NCBI RefSeq assembly: GCF_001717465.1
Contig: NZ_CP017074.1
Location: 1,330,873 to 1,394,872, forward strand
Length of the DNA: 64,000 nt
Source of the DNA: Luteimonas sp. JM171
Lineage (GTDB): Bacteria > Pseudomonadota > Gammaproteobacteria > Xanthomonadales > Xanthomonadaceae
Direction: 5' to 3'
This document shows, piece by piece, positions 18,896 through 29,291 of the stretch. Positions within the stretch are counted from its first letter, which is position 1. Each line of letters starts with the position of its first letter. Position numbers and translations under genes: made by a program. Under the pieces are notes generated by a model that did not search any database, was not told the origin of the DNA, and saw only the letters and a program-made list of their open reading frames with translations.

Positions 18896-21859
18896 ATGAA
18901 GGCGGCCCTGGACGCGGCCGCGGCCACCCGCCGCCGGCGCGCCTGGCTGGCCGGCAGCCTGCTGCTGCTTGGCCTGGTGGCCGCGGCGGCCCTGATCGCC
19001 TGGGGCGACCTCCAGGTCCGGCGCCAGGCCGGCGAACGCTACGTGCAGGCCCTGGCCGACAGCCACGCGCGCGAGGTGGGCCATGAACTGACCGCGCTGG
19101 AGGCGGAGTTCCGCGCGCTTGCCGATGCCCTGGCCGCGGTGCGCGGCATTGCCCCGGAGACCGCGCCCCTGCTTGTGGACGAGGCACGCCCGGGCGTGGC
19201 CCGGCGCCACCCCGCGCTGGCCGGCCTGCGACTGGATCCCGAAGCCCCCGGATTCGCCCCGGCCGATATCCGTCCGCGCCGATTGGCCCTGGGCCTGCCC
19301 GAGAGCGATGCCACCGGTACCTGGCGCCTGCCGGTGGCCATGCTGCTGCCCGACGAGGCCGCCGGCAGCGGCCACTGGCTGCGCGGCGAACTGGACGTGG
19401 ACATCTTCAGCAGCGTGCTGCGCGTGCACGACGTGGGGGAGTTCGGGGTCGCCTCGGTGCTCGGGCACGACGGCACCCTGCTGGCGCGCTCGGACACCGG
19501 CGACCTGCACGCGGGGCTGCAGGCCGGGTACTCGCCCGCCATCGCCGCGCTCGAGCACGCGCCCGGTGGCGTGGTGCAGTCGCGCAGCCGCATGGACGGA
19601 GTGCTGCGGGTGGTGGGCTACCGGGCCGTGGCAGGCCGCCCGCTGGTGGCCACGGTGGGCATCCCGCCCGCGGTGCTGCACGCGGGCTGGCGCGGGTTCG
19701 TGGCGTGGCTGGTGCTGGGCGTGCTGCTGCTGATGGGCGCCTGGTGCGCGGGCCTGTACTTCCTGCGCCGGGCCGCGGATCGCGAAGAACAGATCAAGCG
19801 CTCGCTGGCACGCAGCCAGCAGGCCGTGGGCAGCCTGCGCGAACGAGTGCGCGACGCCGAGCACCAGTACCGCTTCCTCTACGAACAGCACCCGCTGCCG
19901 GCGGTGGTCTATGACCGCGAGGAGCTCACCGTGCTGGAGGTCAACGCCGCCGCCGAGTCCCAGTACCTGGGCACGCGCGCTGAACTGGTGGGCCGCGCGG
20001 TGGGCGGGATGCTGGGTGGGGGCGCCACCGAGGACGACGTGCGGACCGAGATCCGCGAGCACCCCGCCGCCTACGGCCGCCGCATCTGGATCCACCGCCG
20101 CCTCGACGGCAGCGAGTTCAGCGCGCTGGTGTTCGCCCGCGACATCACATCCTTCGACGGCCGCCCGGCGCGGCTGATGCTGGCGCTGGACGTTTCCGAA
20201 CAGGTCCGCGCCGAGGCCGACCTGCGCCTGCTGCGGCGGGCGGTGGAATCCAGCGGCGAGGGCGTCTTCATCGTCGACGCCGTGCGCAAGGAGCTCGTGT
20301 ACGGCAACGAGGCCTTCTCGCGCCTGGGCGGTTTCACCCGTTCGCGCGGGATGTCGCTGAAGCAGGTGGCGGTGGACACCATCGCCGACGACGGGGTGCG
20401 GGGGATCCTGCGCGATGCGCTGGAGCGCGGGCAGGGCGTCTCGGTGGAAGTCTCCGGCCCCTCCAACCTGGAAGGCGAGCACTGGCGCGAGATCCGGCTG
20501 TCGCCGGTGCGCAGCGAGGACGGCGCCATCACCCATTTTGTCGGCATCCTCACCGACATCACCGCCCGCCGCCTGGCCGCGCGCGACCTCGCCTGGCGGG
20601 CCAGCCACGATGCCCTCACCGGCCTGCCCAACCGCGACTGCCTGGTGGACGCCGTCGACCGGGCGCTCGCCGAAGGGGCCGACGACGGCGTGGCCGTGTG
20701 CCTGGTCAACCTGGACCGCTTCAAGCTGATCAACGACAGCCTCGGGCACTCGGTGGGCGACGAGATCATCGTCACCCACGCGCGCCGGCTGCAGGCCGCC
20801 GCCGGGCCCGATGACGTGGTGGGCAGCCTGGGCGGGGACGAATTCGGGATCCTGCTGCGCGGCGCCAGCGGCAGCGGGGTGGGCGAGCGCGCCGAGGCGA
20901 TGCGCGCGGCGCTGTCGCGGCCGGTGCCGGTGCGCGGGATCGAACTGCTGGTCACAGCCAGCCTGGGCCATGCCTGCCATCCCGCCGACGGCGCGGGCGG
21001 CGCGGAGCTGCTGCGCGCGGCCAGCCGCGCCGTGGACGAGGCCAAGCGCGAGGGACGCAACCGCAGCGTGGCGTACCACGCGGGCATGGATCCGCGCGCG
21101 GCCGAGCGGCTGGCGCTGGTACAGGAGCTGCACCGGGCGCTGGAGGAAGGGCAGTTCGAACTGCAGTTCCAGCTCAAGTTCAATGTGGCGCGCGAGCCCA
21201 CCGGCATGGAGGCACTGGTGCGCTGGCGCCACCCCACGCGCGGCCTGCTGGGCCCCGACGCGTACATGGAGGCCTGCGAAGAATCCGGGCTGGTGGTGCC
21301 GCTGGGCAGCTGGGTGCTGGAGCAGGCGGCGCGGCGCTGGCGCGAGCTCGATGCAAACGGCCATGGACACCTTCGCATGGCGGTCAACGTCTCCGCGCTG
21401 CAGGTGCGCCAGGGCCTGGTGGACGAGGTTGCCGCGGTCATGGAGCGCCACGGGCTGCCGCCGGGGGCGCTTGAGCTCGAGCTCACCGAGAGCGTGCTGC
21501 TGGCCAACCCCGAGTCGGCCAGCGGCATCATGGAAGCACTGAGCGGGCTGGGCGCGTCGATCGCCATCGACGACTTCGGCACCGGCTATTCCAGCCCGGC
21601 CTACCTGCAGCACCTGCCGCTGCAGCGGCTCAAGCTCGACCAGTCCTTCGTGCGCGGCCTGGATTCGGGCGCCGACGGCCAGGCCATCTGCCACGCCATC
21701 ATCGGCATGGCCCAGGCGCTGGGGCTGGGCACCACCGCCGAGGGCGTGGAGACCCGCGACCAGCACGAATGGCTGCGCGCCCGCGGCTGCCAGGAGTTCC
21801 AGGGCTACCTGTTGGCCCGGCCGATGTCCTTCGAGGAGATCCTCGCCCACCTCGCATAG
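18896..21859 (+). CDS. Membrane GGDEF-EAL protein with periplasmic sensor and two PAS domains
   Basis: A 987-residue inner-membrane protein for cyclic di-GMP turnover. Order: transmembrane helix 16-36, periplasmic sensor domain about 40-265, second helix about 267-291, PAS domains about 320-440 and 443-560, GGDEF domain about 565-725 and EAL domain about 738-985. The active-site motif is GGDEF at 646-650. The EAL motif is intact at 772-774, with further phosphodiesterase motifs NVSALQ, ELTES, DDFGTGYSS and AEGVET. The product-inhibition site is altered: the usual RxxD before GGDEF is G637-P-D-D640. Either or both activities may therefore operate. The start at 18896 follows a G-rich stretch; the long frame upstream is read-through of other genes. 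Confidence 0.9.
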   Translation: MKAALDAAAATRRRRAWLAGSLLLLGLVAAAALIAWGDLQVRRQAGERYVQALADSHAREVGHELTALEAEFRALADALAAVRGIAPETAPLLVDEARPGVARRHPALAGLRLDPEAPGFAPADIRPRRLALGLPESDATGTWRLPVAMLLPDEAAGSGHWLRGELDVDIFSSVLRVHDVGEFGVASVLGHDGTLLARSDTGDLHAGLQAGYSPAIAALEHAPGGVVQSRSRMDGVLRVVGYRAVAGRPLVATVGIPPAVLHAGWRGFVAWLVLGVLLLMGAWCAGLYFLRRAADREEQIKRSLARSQQAVGSLRERVRDAEHQYRFLYEQHPLPAVVYDREELTVLEVNAAAESQYLGTRAELVGRAVGGMLGGGATEDDVRTEIREHPAAYGRRIWIHRRLDGSEFSALVFARDITSFDGRPARLMLALDVSEQVRAEADLRLLRRAVESSGEGVFIVDAVRKELVYGNEAFSRLGGFTRSRGMSLKQVAVDTIADDGVRGILRDALERGQGVSVEVSGPSNLEGEHWREIRLSPVRSEDGAITHFVGILTDITARRLAARDLAWRASHDALTGLPNRDCLVDAVDRALAEGADDGVAVCLVNLDRFKLINDSLGHSVGDEIIVTHARRLQAAAGPDDVVGSLGGDEFGILLRGASGSGVGERAEAMRAALSRPVPVRGIELLVTASLGHACHPADGAGGAELLRAASRAVDEAKREGRNRSVAYHAGMDPRAAERLALVQELHRALEEGQFELQFQLKFNVAREPTGMEALVRWRHPTRGLLGPDAYMEACEESGLVVPLGSWVLEQAARRWRELDANGHGHLRMAVNVSALQVRQGLVDEVAAVMERHGLPPGALELELTESVLLANPESASGIMEALSGLGASIAIDDFGTGYSSPAYLQHLPLQRLKLDQSFVRGLDSGADGQAICHAIIGMAQALGLGTTAEGVETRDQHEWLRARGCQEFQGYLLARPMSFEEILAHLA

Positions 21860-21879
21860 GCCGGTCCCTGCCGCCCCGA

Positions 21880-21894
21880 TACAATGGCGCGATG
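21880..21894 (+). promoter_or_regulatory. -10-like TACAAT six bases before the uvrD ATG (possible leaderless start)
   Basis: TACAAT at 21880-21885 is followed by GGCGCG and then the ATG. No ribosome site precedes the ATG and no good -35 is visible. If TACAAT is the -10, transcription would begin at the A of the start codon. Confidence 0.4.
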
Positions 21895-24081
21895 GATGTT
21901 TCGCACCTGATCGACGGCCTCAACGCCGACCAGCGGCAGGCCGTCACGGCGGAGCCGGGCCACTACCTCGTGCTGGCCGGCGCCGGCTCGGGCAAGACCC
22001 GCGTGCTCACCCACCGCATCGCCTGGCTCACCGAGGTCCACGGCGTGCCCGCGCACGGCATCTTCGCGGTCACCTTCACCAACAAGGCCGCCGGGGAAAT
22101 GCGCCAGCGCACCAGCGCCCTGCTGGAGTCCAGCCCCAACGGCGGCAGCACCCGCGGCATGTGGATCGGCACCTTCCACGGCCTGGCCCACCGGCTGCTG
22201 CGCCTGCACTGGCAGGACGCGAAGCTGCCCGAATCCTTCCAGATCCTCGATTCCGACGACCAGCAGCGCCTGATCAAGCGCGTCGTCCAGCAGCTTGAGC
22301 TCGACGAGGCGCGCTTCCCGCCGCGCCAGATCGCCTGGTGGATCAACGCCCAGAAGGACGAAGGCCGGCGCCCCAAGCACATCCAGCCCGGCCAGGACGA
22401 ATGGGCCGACGTCATGCGCCGCAGCTACGCGCTCTACCAGGAGCGCTGCGACCGCGCCGGCCTGGTGGACTTCGCCGAACTGCTGCTGCGCGCCCACGAG
22501 CTGCTGCGTGACAACCCCCAGCTGCTGGCCCACTACCGGCACCGCTTCGGACAGCTGCTGGTGGACGAGTTCCAGGACACCAACGCCATCCAGTACGCCT
22601 TCATCCGCGTGCTGGCCGGCGACAGCGGCCAGGTGTTCGTGGTGGGCGACGACGACCAGGCCATCTACGGCTGGCGGGGCGCCAAGGTGGAGAACGTGCA
22701 GAAGTTCCTCAAGGACTTCCCCGGCGCGCAGACCATCCGCCTGGAGCAGAACTACCGCTCCAGCGCCAACATCCTGGAGGCCGCCAACGCCGTCATCGCC
22801 CACAATCCGGACCGCCTGGGCAAGCGCCTGTGGACCGACAGCGGGCAGGGCGAGCCGGTGGACCTGTATGCCGCCTACAACGAGATCGACGAGGCCCGGT
22901 TCGTGGTCGAGCGCATCAGCCAGTGGGTGCGCGACGGCGGCAGCCACGGCGACTGCGCGGTGCTGTACCGCTCCAACGCCCAGTCGCGCGCGCTGGAAGA
23001 GCAGCTGCTGGCCGAGGAAATCCCGTACCGTGTGTACGGCGGCGTGCGCTTCTTCGAGCGCGCGGAAATCAAGGACACCCTGGCCTACATGCGCCTGATT
23101 GCCAACCGCGATGACGACGCGGCCTTTGAGCGCGCGGTGAACACGCCCGCGCGAGGCATCGGCGGACGCACCCTGGACGCGGTGCGCCAGACCGCCCGCG
23201 CCGCCAGCGTTTCACTTTGGGAGGCGTCCCAGCGCTGCAGCCAGGATGCCAGCCTCGCGGCCCGCGCGCGCAACGCGCTGGCCGGCTTCCACGCGCTGAT
23301 CGACGACCTGTCCAACGAGGTCGATGCGATGCCGCTGGCCGAGCAGATCGAGCATGTGCTCGCCCGCTCGGGCCTGAGGGATTTCTGGGCCCGCGAAAGC
23401 CGCGGCGTGCTCGATTCCGAATCACGCATCGACAACCTGGACGAACTCATTTCCGTCGCCTCGCGCTTCACCCGCGGCGACGATCACGAGGGGCTGAGCG
23501 ACCTGGTCGCCTTCCTCTCCTACGCCGCCCTGGAGGCCGGCGAAGGCCAGGCTCAGGCCGGCGAGGACGGCGTGCAGCTCATGACCCTGCACAGCGCCAA
23601 GGGCCTGGAGTTCCCGCTGGTGTTCCTGGTGGGGATGGAAGAGGGCCTGTTCCCCAACCAGCGTTCGGTGGAGGAGCAGGGCCGGCTGGAGGAAGAGCGC
23701 CGCCTGGCCTACGTGGGCATCACCCGCGCCCGCGAAAAGCTCGTGCTCACCTACGCGGAGTCCCGGCGCCTGCACGGGCAGGACATGTACGGCATGCCGT
23801 CGCGGTTCCTGCGCGAAATCCCGGCGGAACTGCTGCACGAAGTGCGCCCGCGGGTGGGCGTCTCGCGGCCGATGCATTCGCCCAGCCCGCGCCGCGGCCA
23901 CGCCATCATCGACGACAGCGCCGGCTTCACCATTGGCCAGAGCGTCGCCCACACGAAGTTCGGCACCGGCGTCATCACCGACATCGAAGGCGCGGGCGCC
24001 CACGCCCGCGTGCAGGTCAACTTCGACGAGGCGGGCAGCAAATGGCTTGTGCTGGCCTACGCCAACCTGCAGCCCGCTTGA
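21892..24081 (+). CDS. uvrD: DNA helicase II
   Basis: A 729-residue SF1A helicase closely following E. coli UvrD from end to end. It starts MDVSHLIDGLNADQRQAV, Walker A is AGAGSGKT at 29-36, motif II is DEFQD near 224, followed by GDDDQAIYGWRGA, and the C-terminal UvrD-type RNA-polymerase-interacting fold is recognisable (TKFGTGVITDIEG ... KWLVLAYANLQ). It unwinds DNA in nucleotide excision repair and mismatch repair and removes recombinase filaments. The start is the ATG at 21892, which aligns with other UvrD proteins. It begins 32 bases after the GGDEF-EAL stop codon but probably has its own promoter. Confidence 0.97.
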   Translation: MDVSHLIDGLNADQRQAVTAEPGHYLVLAGAGSGKTRVLTHRIAWLTEVHGVPAHGIFAVTFTNKAAGEMRQRTSALLESSPNGGSTRGMWIGTFHGLAHRLLRLHWQDAKLPESFQILDSDDQQRLIKRVVQQLELDEARFPPRQIAWWINAQKDEGRRPKHIQPGQDEWADVMRRSYALYQERCDRAGLVDFAELLLRAHELLRDNPQLLAHYRHRFGQLLVDEFQDTNAIQYAFIRVLAGDSGQVFVVGDDDQAIYGWRGAKVENVQKFLKDFPGAQTIRLEQNYRSSANILEAANAVIAHNPDRLGKRLWTDSGQGEPVDLYAAYNEIDEARFVVERISQWVRDGGSHGDCAVLYRSNAQSRALEEQLLAEEIPYRVYGGVRFFERAEIKDTLAYMRLIANRDDDAAFERAVNTPARGIGGRTLDAVRQTARAASVSLWEASQRCSQDASLAARARNALAGFHALIDDLSNEVDAMPLAEQIEHVLARSGLRDFWARESRGVLDSESRIDNLDELISVASRFTRGDDHEGLSDLVAFLSYAALEAGEGQAQAGEDGVQLMTLHSAKGLEFPLVFLVGMEEGLFPNQRSVEEQGRLEEERRLAYVGITRAREKLVLTYAESRRLHGQDMYGMPSRFLREIPAELLHEVRPRVGVSRPMHSPSPRRGHAIIDDSAGFTIGQSVAHTKFGTGVITDIEGAGAHARVQVNFDEAGSKWLVLAYANLQPA

Positions 24082-24084
24082 GGC

Positions 24085-24336
24085 TCAATCGCGGATCTTG
24101 AAGCCGGGGTTCTCATTCAGGCTCCCATCGGCCTCGATCACCACCCACTTCTCACCCTTGCGGTCGAACGCCACCGGCACCGGGTCGAGGAACATCGGCC
24201 GGCGCACGAACTTCAGCGTCCATCCAAACTGCTCAAGCGTCACCAGCGCCTTGAGCTGCGCCGGGGTCAGGCCCTCGCGCAGGGCGTCCGGGTCCAGCGG
24301 CGCGCCGCGGCGGCGTTCACGGTTGATATTCGACAT
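24085..24336 (-). CDS. Conserved small protein of unknown function
   Basis: An 83-residue soluble protein, rich in Arg at the N-terminus, containing LTPAQLKALVTLEQFGWTL and RRPMFLDPVPVAFD, a pattern I remember from short conserved proteins of gammaproteobacteria with no assigned role. It is convergent with uvrD with only three bases between stop codons and is preceded by a small membrane protein gene in the same direction. The ribosome site is weak. It may bind nucleic acid given its basic N-terminus, but that is speculation. Confidence 0.75.
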   Translation of the reverse strand: MSNINRERRRGAPLDPDALREGLTPAQLKALVTLEQFGWTLKFVRRPMFLDPVPVAFDRKGEKWVVIEADGSLNENPGFKIRD

Positions 24337-24354
24337 CCGGGGGGGGCACCCCGA

Positions 24355-24531
24355 TCAGTCGACGGGGTCTTTCTGCCGTGTGCGGGAAACGCCGCCGAGT
24401 ATACCGATGCCCAGCAGCACCACCGCGCCCACGATGATCCAGTGGGTCGCCAGCCCGGCCAGCGTGGCCCCGTACGCCAGGCCACCAATCACCACCAGCA
24501 TGCCAATCAGGTAAAGCGCAAACGAGGACAT
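24355..24531 (-). CDS. Small two-helix membrane protein
   Basis: A 58-residue protein with two hydrophobic segments (about 3-23 and 27-47) and a polar, basic tail ending RTRQKDPVD. GGAGG stands seven bases upstream of the ATG, which supports that it is translated. It lies just upstream of the 83-residue protein gene in the same direction, with 18 bases between them, so the two are likely one transcript. No family is recognised. Confidence 0.7.
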   Translation of the reverse strand: MSSFALYLIGMLVVIGGLAYGATLAGLATHWIIVGAVVLLGIGILGGVSRTRQKDPVD

Positions 24532-24724
24532 TCCGCACCTCCCATTCAGGTGATCGGGATCGTAGGTACGGCCGCGTGAGCGCAAGATGCAGAACGCGCC
24601 GTTGCCCCCGTAGAATCGACGCACACAGGCCTCCACCACCCTGGGGTATGCCGGTGACACCCCGCGCAGTTCGCGGTGGTGACGGGTGGGAGGCGTTGCG
24701 CGGCAACCACGGGGATCAACGGAT

Positions 24725-26008
<1,284 letters not shown>

Positions 26009-26067
26009 ATCGGCATGCGCATCCGGGGCCATGGCCGCGCGAACGGCGCGGGATCCGCGGCCGGTCC

Positions 26068-26526
26068 ATGACCAGCGCCGATCTGCTTCTGGGGGCGATG
26101 GTGCTGGGCGTGGCGATCTTCCTCGCCCGGGGCAGCCACCCGCTGCTTGGCCTGCTCCTTGTCGTTTCGGCCGTTGCGGTGTCCGCGCTCCTGTTCCTGC
26201 CGACCCGGGAGCTGGGCGCCTGGATCGGGATGGGCCGCGTGCACCGGTTCCACGCACTTGCCGGTTCCACCCCGCTGGATCCAGCGGAGTGGATCCACCT
26301 GCTGGCCTTCGCGTGGCTCGGCCTGCTGCTGTGGCTTGGCCGCGCCGACCTGCGAAACTGGAAGGGCTGGGCGCTGCTCGTCGCGCTGGGCATTGGTGCC
26401 GAACTGGCGCAGACGCTGACGCAGGATCGCGAGCCCCGCCTGGCCGACGTGGTGCTGAACCTGGCAGGAGGTGTCGCCGGCGTGCTGCTGGCGATGCTTG
26501 TCCGCCGGATCGTCCGGTGGCTTTGA
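26068..26526 (+). CDS. VanZ-like membrane protein
   Basis: A 152-residue protein with four to five hydrophobic segments. The C-terminal [19 protein letters not shown] matches the VanZ-family signature in which an Asp precedes an Asn and a Gly-rich helix, and [15 protein letters not shown] fits the H-x3-F helix. VanZ proteins are linked to glycopeptide resistance in Gram-positives; in Gram-negatives they often sit in polysaccharide gene clusters with no defined role. It lies between the two sugar-nucleotide genes in the same direction, so a role with surface polysaccharide is suggested by position only. Confidence 0.8.
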   Translation: MTSADLLLGAMVLGVAIFLARGSHPLLGLLLVVSAVAVSALLFLPTRELGAWIGMGRVHRFHALAGSTPLDPAEWIHLLAFAWLGLLLWLGRADLRNWKGWALLVALGIGAELAQTLTQDREPRLADVVLNLAGGVAGVLLAMLVRRIVRWL

Positions 26527-26605
26527 TGCTTCATTGGCAGGGAGGTGCATTGATGAAAGGATCGCCGGACTGGACGACATGGGCGCCTTGTCACGGGACA
26601 TCACC

Positions 26606-27631
26606 ATGACCGCATTCGACTCCGCCTGCGCAACGCTGCGCGACCAGCCGCGGACCTGGCTTGTCACCGGCTGCGCCGGCTTCATCGGCTCGAACCTCCT
26701 GGAGGCGCTGCTGCGCCTGGACCAGCGGGTGGTGGGGCTGGACAACTTCAGCACGGGCTTCCAGCACAACCTGGATATGGTGCAAGGGCTGGTGACGGCA
26801 GGGCAGTGGGCACGGTTCCGCTTCATCGAAGGCGATATCACCGACCTGGCCACGTGCCGTGAGGCGTGCTCGGGCGTTGACCATGTGCTGCACCAGGCGG
26901 CGCTGGGTTCCGTACCGCGTTCGATCGCCGATCCCATCGCCACCAACCGCGCCAACATCGACGGCATGCTCAACATGCTGGTGGCCGCGCGCGATGCGAA
27001 GGCGGGCAGCTTCACCTATGCGGCCAGCAGCTCCACCTATGGCGACCATCCGGCGCTGCCCAAGGTGGAGGAGAACATCGGCAGGCCGCTGTCGCCCTAT
27101 GCGGTGACCAAATACGTCAACGAGCTGTACGCGGATGTGTTTGCCAGGAGCTACGGTTTCCAGAGCATCGGGCTGCGTTACTTCAACGTGTTCGGCCGGC
27201 GCCAGGACCCGGAAGGGGCGTACGCGGCGGTGATTCCCAAGTGGATCGCCGCGATGATTCGCGGAGAAGAAGTCTTCATCAACGGCGATGGCGAGACCAG
27301 CCGCGATTTCACCCATATCGACAATGCGGTGCAGGCCAATATCCTGGCCGCGCTGGCGCCGGATTCAGCGCGCACCCGCGTGTACAACATGGCGGTGGGC
27401 GACCGGACCACGCTCAAGGCGCTGTTTGCGGCGATCCGCTCGGCCCTGGAGGCCAATGGCGTGAGCTACGCGCGGGAGCCGGAGTACCGGGATTTCCGGC
27501 CCGGGGACGTGCGCCATTCGCTCGCCGACGTGGGGGCGGCGCGCGAGCACCTGGGCTATGAGCCCACCCACGACCTGGCCGCGGGGCTGGCCGAGGCGAT
27601 GCCGTGGTACGTGCGGAGCCTGGCCGGATAG
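26606..27631 (+). CDS. wbpP: UDP-N-acetylglucosamine 4-epimerase (WbpP/TviC type)
   Basis: A 341-residue extended SDR that agrees with Pseudomonas WbpP almost throughout. The NAD motif is [10 protein letters not shown] at 21-30, the catalytic Ser/Thr stretch is SSSTYG at 141-146 and the Tyr-Lys pair is Y165-A-V-T-K169; [13 protein letters not shown] is the sugar-binding loop of this group. It interconverts UDP-GlcNAc and UDP-GalNAc, or their uronic acids. With tviB it forms the two-step route to UDP-GalNAcA seen in Vi antigen and O6 O-antigen synthesis. The ATG at 26606 is chosen by alignment to WbpP. Confidence 0.92.
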   Translation: MTAFDSACATLRDQPRTWLVTGCAGFIGSNLLEALLRLDQRVVGLDNFSTGFQHNLDMVQGLVTAGQWARFRFIEGDITDLATCREACSGVDHVLHQAALGSVPRSIADPIATNRANIDGMLNMLVAARDAKAGSFTYAASSSTYGDHPALPKVEENIGRPLSPYAVTKYVNELYADVFARSYGFQSIGLRYFNVFGRRQDPEGAYAAVIPKWIAAMIRGEEVFINGDGETSRDFTHIDNAVQANILAALAPDSARTRVYNMAVGDRTTLKALFAAIRSALEANGVSYAREPEYRDFRPGDVRHSLADVGAAREHLGYEPTHDLAAGLAEAMPWYVRSLAG

Positions 27632-27653
27632 GCCAGCCCTGCGGGCGTGGCCG

Positions 27654-28583
27654 CTACCCCAGTTCGGCCAGCCAATCGCGCGGCCTGAGATATGCAGCCA
27701 GCCCCGCTTCAGCACTGCCTTCCCCAGGCTTGAACCCATACTCCCACCGCACCAGCGGCGGCAGGCTCATCAGGATCGATTCGGTGCGCCCGCCCGACTG
27801 CAGGCCGAAGTGGGTGCCGCGGTCGAAGACCAGGTTGAATTCCACGTAGCGGCCGCGCCGGTAGAGCTGGAACTGGCGCTCGCGCTCACCGTACGGCGTG
27901 TCCTTGCGGCGCTCGATGATCGGCAGGTAGGCGTCGAGGAAGCCGTCGCCCACCGCCCGCATGTAGCCGAACTCGTTGTCGAAATCGCCGGTCATGTCGT
28001 CGAAGAACAGCCCGCCCACGCCGCGCGTCTCACCGCGGTGCTTGAGGTAGAAATACTCGTCGCACCACTTCTTGTGCGCCTCGTAACGCTCACGGCCGCC
28101 ATAGGGCTCGCACACTTCGCGCGCCACCTGGTGCCAGTGCAGCACGTCTTCGTCGAAGGGGTAGAACGGGGTCAGGTCGAAGCCGCCGCCGAACCACCAG
28201 GCCACCGTCTCGCCTTCGCGCTCGGCGCGGAAGTGGCGCACGTTGGCATGGGTGGTGGGCAGGTAGGGATTGCGCGGGTGGAACACCAGCGAGACGCCCA
28301 TTGCCCGCCACGCGGCGCCGTTGAGCTCCGGCCGCGCGGCGGTGGCCGAAGGCGGCAGCCTGTTGCCCGAGACATCGGAGAACCCGATGCCCGCCTGCTC
28401 GAACACCGCCCCGTCGCGAAGGATCCGGGTGCGTCCGCCGCCGCCCAGCAGCGGACCTTCGCCCGCCTCGCGGGTCCAGGCGTCCTCGATGAACCGGGCA
28501 TCGCCATCGGCGCCTTCGATGACCGCGCAGATGCGGTCCTGCAGGCCGGTCAGGTAGTCGCGTACGGAAGTCATGTCGTCCAT
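27654..28583 (-). CDS. hemF: Oxygen-dependent coproporphyrinogen III oxidase
   Basis: A 309-residue cytosolic enzyme. Family stretches include [32 protein letters not shown] and [20 protein letters not shown]. The protein converts coproporphyrinogen III to protoporphyrinogen IX with O2 during haem synthesis. The ATG at 28583 ([11 protein letters not shown]) is preferred, with a possible second at 28574. There is no ribosome site; instead TACAAT lies six bases before the ATG. It is convergent with the wbpP gene and divergent from the thiol dioxygenase-like gene. It complements the HemJ-like protein 18 kb away, which could be the next enzyme. Confidence 0.95.
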   Translation of the reverse strand: MDDMTSVRDYLTGLQDRICAVIEGADGDARFIEDAWTREAGEGPLLGGGGRTRILRDGAVFEQAGIGFSDVSGNRLPPSATAARPELNGAAWRAMGVSLVFHPRNPYLPTTHANVRHFRAEREGETVAWWFGGGFDLTPFYPFDEDVLHWHQVAREVCEPYGGRERYEAHKKWCDEYFYLKHRGETRGVGGLFFDDMTGDFDNEFGYMRAVGDGFLDAYLPIIERRKDTPYGERERQFQLYRRGRYVEFNLVFDRGTHFGLQSGGRTESILMSLPPLVRWEYGFKPGEGSAEAGLAAYLRPRDWLAELG

Positions 28584-28595
28584 GCACGCATTGTA
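28581..28595 (-). promoter_or_regulatory. -10-like TACAAT six bases before the hemF ATG (possible leaderless start)
   Basis: On the minus strand TACAAT (28595-28590) is followed by GCGTGC and the ATG at 28583. The spacing equals that at uvrD. No Shine-Dalgarno sequence and no clear -35 are present. Confidence 0.4.
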
Positions 28596-28694
28596 GGCGG
28601 CGCGGGCACGACGCGCCCCGCATGGGACGACCGGTTTACGGGAAATTGAGGGACGGGGGGCTATGGTGGCCGCCTTTTCCGAGCCGGTTTCAAC

Positions 28695-29282
28695 ATGAGC
28701 CTCTGCAGCACCCCCGCCCCGCCGCCGCGTTTTTCCCTGCTTGATGATGTGATCGTGCTGACCGATGCGGCGGCGCGCTCCGAAGACCCGGCGAAGGTGG
28801 TGCAGGCGTTGGCCAATGGCCTGCGCGGCGTGCTGTCCGGCCCCCTGGACCTTCCGGACTGGCTGCTGGAAACCCATGCCGAAGGCCACGCCCGCCGCGA
28901 GCTCTACCGCTCGCGCGAGCATGGCTATGAAGTGGTCGCCATCACCTGGGCGCCGGGCCAGGACAGCACCGTGCACGACCACGGCGATACCTGGGGCGTG
29001 GAATCAGTGCTGCGCGGCCGGATCGAGGTCATCGACTACCGCGTGCGCGGCCAGCAGCGCGCGCTGTCGGCGCTGCAGGAATGCGGCCGCCACGTGCTGG
29101 AGCCGGGCGGCGTGATCGGCCTGCTGCCGCCCCAGGACCTCCACCGCTGCCGCAATCCGTCCGAAGACGAGATCGCGGTGTCGCTGCACGTGTACGGCAA
29201 GCACCTGCAGCACGTGAAGCGCTACACCCGCGTCGAGGGCGATCTGTATCGCCCCGAGCGGGTGATGCTGGAAACCGTCTGA
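28695..29282 (+). CDS. Cysteine dioxygenase-type cupin (thiol dioxygenase)
   Basis: A 195-residue cupin protein. Iron ligands are H94 and H96 in [11 protein letters not shown] and the third is H150 in QDLHRCRNP; a further conserved histidine, H165, precedes VYG. These motifs match the cysteine/3-mercaptopropionate dioxygenase superfamily, which adds O2 to a thiol to make a sulphinic acid. Which thiol is used cannot be read from the sequence. The gene is divergent from hemF; TATGGT at about 28662 could be its -10. It ends ten bases before the convergent S9 peptidase stop. Confidence 0.85.
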   Translation: MSLCSTPAPPPRFSLLDDVIVLTDAAARSEDPAKVVQALANGLRGVLSGPLDLPDWLLETHAEGHARRELYRSREHGYEVVAITWAPGQDSTVHDHGDTWGVESVLRGRIEVIDYRVRGQQRALSALQECGRHVLEPGGVIGLLPPQDLHRCRNPSEDEIAVSLHVYGKHLQHVKRYTRVEGDLYRPERVMLETV

Positions 29283-29291
29283 CGGGCCGGC

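Noticed and set aside
18701..21850. Minus-strand open frame of about 1050 codons antisense to the GGDEF-EAL gene
   Set aside because: Composition is typical of an antisense frame (Ala/Gly/His/Gln-rich) and the plus strand has intact GGDEF and EAL motifs.
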